From the NCBI RefSeq assembly GCF_000568255.1, contig NZ_KK037166.1, positions 11,199,780 through 11,248,256 on the forward strand: a DNA stretch of 48,477 nucleotides, in the 5' to 3' direction. A model generated the notes under the pieces. The model was not told the origin of the DNA. It made no database searches and saw only the letters and a program-made list of their open reading frames with translations. The stretch is from Kutzneria sp. 744. GTDB taxonomy: Bacteria > Actinomycetota > Actinomycetes > Mycobacteriales > Pseudonocardiaceae. This document shows positions 8,247-14,567 of this stretch, piece by piece. Position 1 is the stretch's first letter. Every line of letters starts with the position of its first letter. Made by a program: the position numbers and the translations under genes.

Positions 8247-9355
8247 AGATCGAGGGCCTTGAGCTGCGCTGGGCGACGCTGCCGCTGGTGGGCGCGTTCC
8301 GGACGTCGTTCGGCAGCGAGAGCACCCGGGACCTGTTGCTGCTGCGGCTGGTCACCGACCAGGGCGAGGGCTGGTCGGAGTGCGTGGCCATGGGCGCGCC
8401 GGTGTACTCGCCGGAATACGTGGACGCGGCCGCCCATGTGATCGAGCACGTGCTGTTCCCGGAGATCGCCGCGCTGTCCGATCCGGACGTTCACGCTGTT
8501 TCCCGCGCCATGCAACGGTTTCACGGCCACCAGATGGCCAAGGCCGCGCTGGAGACGGCATTTCTCGACGCCGAGCTGCGCTCCCTCGACCTGTCGCTGG
8601 CCCGCTACCTCGGCGGTGCGGCCGACCGCGTGGCCTCCGGCGTGTCGGTCGGCATCATGGACACCATCCCGCAGCTGCTCGACGCCGTGGCCGGCTATCT
8701 CGACCAGGGCTACGTGCGGATCAAGCTGAAGATCGAGCCCGGCTGGGACGTGGAGCCCGTGCGCGCGGTCCGGGAACGCTTCGGCGACGAGGTGCCGCTC
8801 CAGGTCGACGCCAACACCGCCTACACCGTCGGCGACGCGCGGCAGCTGGCCAAGCTCGACCCGTTCGACCTCCTGCTGATCGAGCAGCCGCTGCCCGAGG
8901 ACGACCTGCTCGGGCATGCCCAGCTGGCCCGGCTGGTGCGCACGCCGATCTGCCTGGACGAGTCCATCACCTCGGCCAAGGTCGCGGCCGACGCCATCAG
9001 CCTCGGCGCCTGCGCCATCGTGAACATCAAACCGGGACGGGTCGGCGGCTATCTGGAGTCCCGCCGCGTGCACGACGTCTGCCAGGCCCACGGCGTGCCG
9101 GTGTGGTGCGGCGGGATGCTGGAGACCGGGATCGGGCGGGCGGCCAACCTGGCGCTGGCCTCGCTGCCCGGGTTCACCCTGCCCGGTGACACCTCGGCGT
9201 CCGACCGCTACTACCACCGGGACGTCACCGAGCCGTTCACACTCGAGAACGGGCACGTCCGCGTGCCGACCGGGCCGGGAATCGGCGTCACCCCCGTACC
9301 CGAGATTCTGCACGACCTGACGACCGACACCCGTTGGTTGCCGGCAAACGGGTGA
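8243..9355 (+). CDS. menC: N-succinylamino acid racemase / o-succinylbenzoate synthase (enolase superfamily)
   Basis: A 370-residue muconate-lactonizing-subgroup enolase-superfamily enzyme starting at GTG 8243, inside the end of the GNAT gene. Catalytic and metal residues are visible: K161 and K163 in RIKLKIEPGW, D189 (QVDANTAY), E214 (LLIEQPL), D239 (CLDES) and K263 (VNIKPGRVGG). These numbers agree with what I recall for the promiscuous Amycolatopsis NSAR/OSBS. OSBS serves menaquinone synthesis and NSAR racemises N-succinyl amino acids; sequence alone does not separate them. The overlapping acyltransferase, and the absence of other men genes nearby, favour the racemase role. Confidence 0.93.
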   Translation: MKIEGLELRWATLPLVGAFRTSFGSESTRDLLLLRLVTDQGEGWSECVAMGAPVYSPEYVDAAAHVIEHVLFPEIAALSDPDVHAVSRAMQRFHGHQMAKAALETAFLDAELRSLDLSLARYLGGAADRVASGVSVGIMDTIPQLLDAVAGYLDQGYVRIKLKIEPGWDVEPVRAVRERFGDEVPLQVDANTAYTVGDARQLAKLDPFDLLLIEQPLPEDDLLGHAQLARLVRTPICLDESITSAKVAADAISLGACAIVNIKPGRVGGYLESRRVHDVCQAHGVPVWCGGMLETGIGRAANLALASLPGFTLPGDTSASDRYYHRDVTEPFTLENGHVRVPTGPGIGVTPVPEILHDLTTDTRWLPANG

Positions 9356-9505
9356 AGGAATCGTTTTAATTGTTCTAGACCTCCGGTGACCCGGCGGATT
9401 CATCAATGTATACCTCGGTGTGTGCTGGGTCTCTCCGCCTTGCGTCACTGAATCGAATCTGCTCAGATAATGAGGTACCGTCGCCTTGTCTCTGGGGGCA
9501 AGAAA

Positions 9506-9922
9506 ATGCAGTACCTTCGCCGGATCGGCGTGCTCGCCGCTTCCGCCGCCGTCGCCATTGCCCTCTCCACCGGGGCAGCGCAGGCCAACCCGCCGTCGCT
9601 GTCGGACGTCGTCACGGACACCACCCTGTCCGCCACGACCTTCGTTCCGGGCCAGCAGGTCCACGCGACCTGGCACTTCAACACCGCGTACGCGCCACAG
9701 GTGACCGCCGTCCAACTGTGGCTCGCGCACTCCACGGGGATGGGCCACGCGCCCAACACGCTCATCAAGACGAGCGTGGATCCGAAATCCGGAGCCGTCG
9801 ACTTCACGGTGCCCAATGTGACGCCGAGCAAGCCGGGCAACATCTGGATTTTCGACATCGTCTGGCTCAACGGGAACGGTCAGCAGACCGAACTGTCGCT
9901 GACGAACGTCACCGTGGCGTGA
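9506..9922 (+). CDS. Small secreted protein of unknown function
   Basis: 138 residues. ATG 9506 follows GGGGGCAAGAAA. The N-terminus MQYLRRIGVLAASAAVAIAL followed by STGAAQA is a clear Sec signal peptide with likely cleavage after AQA (about residue 28). The mature part of about 110 residues is beta-rich (TWHFNTAYAPQVTAVQLWL, NIWIFDIVWLNGNGQ) and may be an Ig-like extracellular fold. It has no cysteine, no sortase motif and no lipobox, so it is probably released. It is monocistronic, with a hairpin just after the stop. No family recognised. Confidence 0.85.
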   Translation: MQYLRRIGVLAASAAVAIALSTGAAQANPPSLSDVVTDTTLSATTFVPGQQVHATWHFNTAYAPQVTAVQLWLAHSTGMGHAPNTLIKTSVDPKSGAVDFTVPNVTPSKPGNIWIFDIVWLNGNGQQTELSLTNVTVA

Positions 9923-9925
9923 GAT

Positions 9926-9963
9926 GACCGGGTCGGGCGCCCCGTCGCCGCGCCCGCCCGGTC
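9926..9963 (+). terminator. GC-rich hairpin terminator after the secreted-protein gene
   Basis: Arms GACCGGGTCGGGCGC and GCGCCCGCCCGGTC pair with one bulge, beginning 4 nt after the stop codon. A pyrimidine-rich stretch (ATTCTTCCCTTT) follows shortly after. Confidence 0.6.
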
Positions 9964-10063
9964 GCCGACATTCTTCCCTTTGTTCGACGCCCGGGTTGGT
10001 TCAGGCGATTTACATTGCCGGGGCGCTCGGTGTGAATAATTGTTGACGAGCAGTGGCGCGACA

Positions 10064-10095
10064 CGAGGCCGCGGGGCCCACGCCCCGCGGCCTCG
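10064..10095. repeat. Perfect 14-bp hairpin in the 9.9-10.4 kb intergenic region
   Basis: CGAGGCCGCGGGGC and its exact complement enclose the loop CCAC. No T-tract follows. It may be a secondary terminator or an mRNA-stabilising structure. DNA from about 10128 to 10275 is of lower GC and shows no gene. Confidence 0.55.
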
Positions 10096-10277
10096 CCGCG
10101 TGTCCGGGCCTCGTCATGCAGGGAATAGCGCGAGACTTTTGGGCTTGCATTTCTGCCCCTGGCGGCCTACCAGGTGGGCACTAACATGTGCTTTATAACA
10201 GGATTAAGCCTACTATCCATGCTATTCTCTTGGAGCGTGATTAGGGGCGGTCGTGTGCAGAGTACTGGTTTAACTAT

Positions 10278-10329
10278 CAGGGAAGGACGCCTTACCCCGC
10301 GCTGGATGCGGGTAAGGCGTCCTTCCCTG
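10278..10329. repeat. Perfect 19-bp inverted repeat (long hairpin)
   Basis: Arms at 10278-10296 and 10311-10329 are exactly complementary (CAGGGAAGGACGCCTTACC and its reverse complement), with a 14-nt centre. There is no T-run. It sits 90 nt before the next gene, and its GGGAAGGA motif echoes the TTCCCTA repeats further down. It could be a terminator insulating the downstream operon. Confidence 0.6.
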
Positions 10330-10361
10330 CATCCGGGGCGGCCCTCGGTTAGGTCGCAAAC

Positions 10362-10411
10362 TTCCCTATTGTTCCCTAATCAGTTGCCGATAGGGAGCGA
10401 TGCGGTAGTCT
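10362..10411 (+). promoter_or_regulatory. Promoter and repeat-type operator for a leaderless HTH gene
   Basis: TTGCCG (10384-10389) and TAGTCT (10406-10411) are 16 nt apart and would place the transcription start at or next to GTG 10419, giving a leaderless mRNA. TTCCCTA occurs at 10362-10368 and 10372-10378 (10-bp period), and the inverted form TAGGGA(G) at 10391-10397 overlaps the promoter. Such helical spacing suits cooperative binding by a MerR/excisionase-type protein such as the one encoded immediately downstream. Confidence 0.45.
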
Positions 10412-10418
10412 GGCGTCT

Positions 10419-10838
10419 GTGTCCCAGGAGATGTACTCGGTCGAGCAGGTCGCGGACCTGCTGGGCCTGCATGTGCGCACGGTTCGCAACTACGTCCGTG
10501 AGGGCCGCCTGAAGGCGGTGCGGATCGGCAAGCAGTACCGGATCGCCCGCGAGGACCTCGACGCCTTCACCGGCGCGGAGTCCAAGGTCCGGCGCACCCG
10601 GCACGTCGAGGTGTCGAGCATCGTCGAGATCGACGCGATCAGCCGTGAGGACGCGAGCCGCATCGCGATGGGGGCGGTCGGGGCCGCGAACACCCGCGGC
10701 TACCAGGAGCAGCCCCTGCGCATCGAGTCGGCGTACGACGAGGCGCGCGGCCGGCTGAAGCTCATCGTCCTGGGGGACCTGACCACCACCGCGGAACTGC
10801 TGCGGTGGATCGCGTTGCTCGCCGAGGGGGAGTCGTGA
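10419..10838 (+). CDS. Helix-turn-helix (excisionase/MerR-like) DNA-binding protein
   Basis: 139 residues. The N-terminal winged helix-turn-helix, YSVEQVADLLGLHVRTVRNY followed by VREGRLKAVRIGKQYRI, is of the excisionase/BldC-like type: recognition helix, then a basic wing. Residues 60-139 form a second alpha/beta domain of unknown role (HVEVSSIVEIDAISREDASR), perhaps a dimerisation or ligand-sensing part. Translation is probably leaderless from GTG 10419. The gene overlaps the hydrolase downstream by 4 nt and heads a four-gene operon, so local regulation, including of itself, is the best guess. Confidence 0.87.
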   Translation: MSQEMYSVEQVADLLGLHVRTVRNYVREGRLKAVRIGKQYRIAREDLDAFTGAESKVRRTRHVEVSSIVEIDAISREDASRIAMGAVGAANTRGYQEQPLRIESAYDEARGRLKLIVLGDLTTTAELLRWIALLAEGES

Positions 10839-11635
10839 CCGCAACGATCTACAAGACCGACGCCGGGGCCCAGCAGATCCGTCGCCAGTACGAGGAGTGG
10901 CTGGCCCACTGGCCGGTCCCGGCCGACCGGCGCACGGTGGCGACCCGCCACGGCGACACCTTCGTGCTGGTGTCCGGGAACGAGACCGGCCCGCCGGTCG
11001 TGCTGCTGCACGGCTCGGGCGGCAACGCCCTGACCTGGATGCCGCTGGTGGGACACCTGGCCGACCGGTTCCGCTTCCACGCCGTGGACGTGATCGGGGA
11101 GCCGGGTCTGAGCGCGCCGTCGCGGCCGCCCTTGGGCTCTCCGGCCTACGCCGAGTGGCTGGACGACGTGCTGGCGGGTCTGGGCCTGACCGAGGTGCAG
11201 GTGGTCGCCGTGTCGCTGGGCGGCTGGTTCGCCATCGACTACGCCACGCGGCGGCCGGGGCGCGTCAGCCGCATGGTGCTGACGGTGCCGGGCGGCATCG
11301 GCCGCCAGCGGTTCGGCAATATGGCGGCGTTCCTCCTCGGTCAGATGTTGGGTCGCAAGCAGCCGGAGCCCAAGTCGGCGCCGGAGAAGTACGTGCGCAT
11401 GGTGTTCCAGCACTTCCGGCCGCGGCTGCTGATGCCGATCTTCTCGGCGGCCCGGCTGCGCCGGCTGACCATGCCGCTGCTGGTGATCGTCGGCGACAGC
11501 GACGAGCTGCTGGACTCCCGGGCCACGCAGCGGCGGCTGAGGTCGACGACCGACGCCACCGTGGTGATGTTGCCCGGCGCCGGGCACATGCTGCCGGACC
11601 AGACGGAGCGGATCGGGGGATTCCTCCATGGCTGA
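10835..11635 (+). CDS. Alpha/beta hydrolase
   Basis: A 266-residue serine hydrolase. GTG 10835 overlaps the preceding stop. The oxyanion region is VVLLHGSGGN (about residues 55-64), the nucleophile is S127 in VVAVSLGGW, the acid is probably D in VIVGDSDELL, and the histidine is in PGAGHMLPDQ near the C-terminus. There is no signal peptide. The fold suits ester, lactone or C-C substrates; the actual one cannot be read from the sequence. It overlaps the DUF4180 gene by 8 nt, so the two proteins are made together. Confidence 0.9.
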   Translation: MTATIYKTDAGAQQIRRQYEEWLAHWPVPADRRTVATRHGDTFVLVSGNETGPPVVLLHGSGGNALTWMPLVGHLADRFRFHAVDVIGEPGLSAPSRPPLGSPAYAEWLDDVLAGLGLTEVQVVAVSLGGWFAIDYATRRPGRVSRMVLTVPGGIGRQRFGNMAAFLLGQMLGRKQPEPKSAPEKYVRMVFQHFRPRLLMPIFSAARLRRLTMPLLVIVGDSDELLDSRATQRRLRSTTDATVVMLPGAGHMLPDQTERIGGFLHG

Positions 11636-11990
11636 CACGCTGACCGACATCAGTGGCACGAAGGCGTACGTGCTGGACGCGGACGGCCCGAAGCTGTCAA
11701 GCGAGCAGGACGCGGTCGACATCATCGGGCAGCTGTGGGGACAGTCGGTGACGCTGGTGGTCATTCCGGTGGAGCGGTTCGCCGACGGCGTCTTCGACCT
11801 GCGCACAACCCTGTTGGGGCACTTCACGCAGAAGGTCATCGGCTACGGCCAGCGCCTCGCCATCGTCGGCGACCTGGGCGAACACCTCGCCGTCAGCGAG
11901 CCGCTGCGGGCGTACGTGCGGGAGTCCAATCGGGGCCGCCGCCTGTGGTTCCTGGCCGACACAAATGAGTTGGCCGCCCGCCTGGCGTGA
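11628..11990 (+). CDS. DUF4180 domain protein
   Basis: 120 residues that match the DUF4180 pattern from memory: VTLVVIPVERFADGVFDLRT, RLAIVGDLGEHLAVSEPLRA, VRESNRGRRLWFL. The family is widespread, often found near regulators, and has no established function. ATG 11628 lies inside the end of the hydrolase gene. A serine hydrolase gene follows 13 nt later. Confidence 0.85.
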   Translation: MADTLTDISGTKAYVLDADGPKLSSEQDAVDIIGQLWGQSVTLVVIPVERFADGVFDLRTTLLGHFTQKVIGYGQRLAIVGDLGEHLAVSEPLRAYVRESNRGRRLWFLADTNELAARLA

Positions 11991-12003
11991 CTATCCTGAC
12001 CGG

Positions 12004-12987
12004 ATGAGCGAACTGGGGCCCGAGGTCGACCGCGTCGCCACCGCGACGGACTTCTCCGGCGTGGTGCGGCTGGACGAGGCTGGCGCGACGGTGTTCGAGC
12101 GGGCCTACGGCATGGCGCATCGCGGGCTGCGTGTACCGAACACTGTGGACACTCGGTTCGCGATCGCCAGCGGCACCAAGTCGTTAACGGCCCTGGTGGT
12201 GATGTCTCTGATCGAGGACGGCACCCTCGACCTGTCGACGACGGCACGGTCCGCGCTGGGCGCGGACCTGCCGTTGATCGACGACGCGGTGACGGTGGAG
12301 CAGCTGCTCTCCCACCGCTCCGGCATCGGCGACTACTACAGCGAGGACGGCGACAAGGATCCGGTGCTGTCCGTGCCGGCGCAAAACCTGGTCACCACCG
12401 AGGATTATGTGCCCGTCCTCGACGGCTACCCGATGAAGTTCCCGCCGGGCACGGACTTCGTCTACAACAACGGCGCTTTTGTCGTGCTGGCGGTGATTGC
12501 CGAGCGCGCCAGCGGCGTGCCGTTCCACGAGCTGGTGGCGCGGCGGGTGTGCGCCCCGGCCGGCATGACGGACACGGCCTTCCTGCGCAGCGACGAGCCG
12601 GACGCCCGGATGGCGCTCGGCTACCTGGAGACGGAAGGCTTGCGCACCAACGTCTTCGACCTACCGGTGCGGGGCAACGGCGATGGCGGCATCTACACCA
12701 CGCTGTCCGACGTCCACGCGCTGTGGCGGGCCTTCTTCGCCGGCCGGATCGTCGCGTCGAAGTGGGTGGACGAGATGCTGCGGCCACGCAGCGCGCAGCC
12801 CGATTCTCCGCACCGCCGCTACGGTCTGGGCTTCTGGCTGCACCCGACGTCCGATGTCGTGATCATGTCGGGCGGCGACCCGGGTGTCTCGTTCTGGTCG
12901 GAATGCGAACCGTCCGGCGCGTTCACCCGCACCGTCATTGCCAACATCACGGTCGGCCGGCGGCCGATCATCCGCCTGTTCGGTTGA
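12004..12987 (+). CDS. Serine hydrolase, beta-lactamase/class C PBP-like
   Basis: 327 residues of the beta-lactamase-like transpeptidase fold. The SxxK motif is S56-G-T-K59 in FAIASGTKSL, the second motif is Y154-N-N, and LLSHRSGIGDYY is the typical following loop. There is no signal peptide, so a cytoplasmic esterase or peptidase role is more likely than cell-wall work or antibiotic resistance. It is the last gene of the HTH/hydrolase/DUF4180 operon. Confidence 0.88.
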   Translation: MSELGPEVDRVATATDFSGVVRLDEAGATVFERAYGMAHRGLRVPNTVDTRFAIASGTKSLTALVVMSLIEDGTLDLSTTARSALGADLPLIDDAVTVEQLLSHRSGIGDYYSEDGDKDPVLSVPAQNLVTTEDYVPVLDGYPMKFPPGTDFVYNNGAFVVLAVIAERASGVPFHELVARRVCAPAGMTDTAFLRSDEPDARMALGYLETEGLRTNVFDLPVRGNGDGGIYTTLSDVHALWRAFFAGRIVASKWVDEMLRPRSAQPDSPHRRYGLGFWLHPTSDVVIMSGGDPGVSFWSECEPSGAFTRTVIANITVGRRPIIRLFG

Positions 12988-13035
12988 CTCCATTGGAGGT
13001 GTCGGCGGCGCCGGGCCGCTGGCTAGCATTCGCGA

Positions 13036-13839
13036 GTGGACGCCAGCACGCTTGAGTCGGATGCATGGCGCGGGTCGCCCGAGCGCCGCCGGCAGCGGCG
13101 AGGCGGCTGGCTGACCGTGTTGGTGGCGGTGGCCGTCGGCGTGGCGTCCTTTGTGCTCTACCGGAACTACCGGATCACGCTCGGCTTCGAGCAGGTGCTG
13201 CCGGGGCAGATTCCCTACCTGGCGCTGGCGGTCGCCACGGCTGTGCTGTTCGGCCTGTTGGCGCTGTTCGTCAACTTGGCCTATCGCGATGCGCTGCAAC
13301 GGGAGCACGCCGACCGCTGGCAGGTGGAGGAGACGCGCCGGCGGTTGGAGCGGGCCGAGGAGGCCGCCGACAAGCGCGGGCCGCTCGAACTGACGGCCCT
13401 GTGGGCGCTCACCCAGCGCCGTCTGGACTACTACCACGCGCTGGCGACTTCCCAGGCGGAGCGCAGCTTTCGCCATGCGCAGCGGGCGGTGGTCGTCGGC
13501 TTCGCAGTGCTGGTCGTCGCGGTTGCGGTGGTGGCGTCGACCGGCTCCACGGTGATCGTCATCGCCGCCGGCTCGATCGGCGTGGTCGGGGCGGCGCTGG
13601 CGGCCTACCTGGGCCGGTCCTTCCTGCGGGCGCAGGAGTCCACGTCCGAACGGCTACGGCTGTACTTCTCGCAGCCCTTCGCCTTCTCCCGTCAGCTGTC
13701 GGCCGAACGGCTACTGATATTGCTCGACTCGGAGGATCGCGCGGCGGCGGTCCGGGACCTGATCCGCGCGATCATGGAGCTGCCGCTGGCCCCGGTCGAC
13801 CCGATCAGGAAGGGCCGTCACTCGACGGGCCCGCTGTGA
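13036..13839 (+). CDS. Four-helix membrane protein (TRADD-N-associated-type transmembrane domain)
   Basis: 267 residues from GTG 13036. There are two N-terminal membrane segments (about 25-43 and 58-85), a coiled-coil-prone charged region (HADRWQVEETRRRLERAEEA), then ALWALTQRRLDYYHALATSQ followed by two more segments (about 152-195). The stretch from LTALW through the second hairpin resembles a transmembrane domain described with TRADD-N modules in bacterial conflict-type proteins; this is from memory and needs a profile search. The cytoplasmic C-terminus ends RAIMELPLAPVDP. A 53-nt palindrome overlaps the stop codon. Confidence 0.7.
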   Translation: MDASTLESDAWRGSPERRRQRRGGWLTVLVAVAVGVASFVLYRNYRITLGFEQVLPGQIPYLALAVATAVLFGLLALFVNLAYRDALQREHADRWQVEETRRRLERAEEAADKRGPLELTALWALTQRRLDYYHALATSQAERSFRHAQRAVVVGFAVLVVAVAVVASTGSTVIVIAAGSIGVVGAALAAYLGRSFLRAQESTSERLRLYFSQPFAFSRQLSAERLLILLDSEDRAAAVRDLIRAIMELPLAPVDPIRKGRHSTGPL

Positions 13840-13885
13840 AGGGGGCTTTCCCGCACTCCGAGTGCGGGAAAGCCCCCTTCACAGC
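13833..13885. terminator. Bidirectional terminator: 26-bp perfect inverted repeat
   Basis: Two exactly complementary 26-nt arms flank a single central C (13859). The repeat contains the stop codons of both converging genes (TGA at 13837-13839 on plus, TGA at 13881-13879 on minus). In RNA it forms a very stable hairpin in both directions, which suits termination of convergent transcripts. Confidence 0.75.
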
Positions 13886-14559
13886 GTCGGCATCGCCGTG
13901 ACCGGCGCCTTGGCGTAGCCGTTGACCACCACGTCGTCCAGGCGGGTGGGCTCGCCGCTCAGGGCGAGGGCCGGGAACCGTTGGCGCAGCTTGGTGATCG
14001 CCTCGTCGACCAGGTCCTCGTGGTCGCCCAGGGTGAGGTGGCCGGTGGTGTTGCGGCCGAAGTCGAGCTCGTCGGGCCGGTCGAACATGATCGGGTCGCG
14101 GTTGGCCGAGCCGATCAGCACGGCGACCGTCTCGCCGGCCTCGATGTCGATGCCGGCCAAGGTGATCGTGTCCGTCGCGGTGCGCAGCGCCATACCGTAG
14201 GGGCCGTCGTGCCGTGACAGCTCGGCCACGTTCACCCCGACCTGGTCGGGGTGCCGGAGCAGGTCGACGACGGCGTTGACGAGGAGATGCGCGACCACAT
14301 TGTCGCCGACGATCGGCTGGGCGAAATCCCGCAGCAGGTCGAAGTCGCCGTCCAGGCCGGCCAGCACGGCGTCGACGTCACCGGGCGCCGGCTCGGTCGG
14401 CGACGACCGGAGCGCCTCGAAGGCGTCGGCGTAGCGGCTGATCAGCCACACCCGCCGCCCGTCGGGCAGCACCGCCTCGCAGATCGGCGCCTGCGACCGC
14501 AACCACCGATGCATGGTGTGCCGGTCCTGGATGTACTTGTCGTCGAGCATCACGGCCAC
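13879..14559 (-). CDS. Reduced cytochrome P450-like protein lacking the heme cysteine
   Basis: 226 residues with recognisable P450 pieces: WLISRYADAFEALRSSP (N-terminal sheet and helix), AQPIVGDNVVAHLLVNAVVD, and GIDIEAGETVAVLIGSANRDPIMF (the K'-to-meander strand). The heme loop is degenerate: where FGxGxHxCxG is expected it reads LTLGDHEDLV, with no cysteine. The I-helix oxygen-binding region is shortened. A P450 reaction is therefore impossible by known chemistry. Options are a decayed gene or a helper protein; heme-less P450 homologues such as EryCII and DesVIII act as glycosyltransferase partners, but they are full length. The frame is intact, the codon use normal, and it sits 8 nt after the preceding P450, so it is the last gene of the lipid operon. 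Confidence 0.72.
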   Translation of the reverse strand: MAVMLDDKYIQDRHTMHRWLRSQAPICEAVLPDGRRVWLISRYADAFEALRSSPTEPAPGDVDAVLAGLDGDFDLLRDFAQPIVGDNVVAHLLVNAVVDLLRHPDQVGVNVAELSRHDGPYGMALRTATDTITLAGIDIEAGETVAVLIGSANRDPIMFDRPDELDFGRNTTGHLTLGDHEDLVDEAITKLRQRFPALALSGEPTRLDDVVVNGYAKAPVTAMPTL

Positions 14560-14567
14560 GACGCATT

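Noticed and set aside
10064-10329. Riboswitch or CRISPR-like array from the successive hairpins
   Set aside because: The hairpins differ in sequence, there are no regularly spaced identical repeats, and no conserved riboswitch core was recognised.
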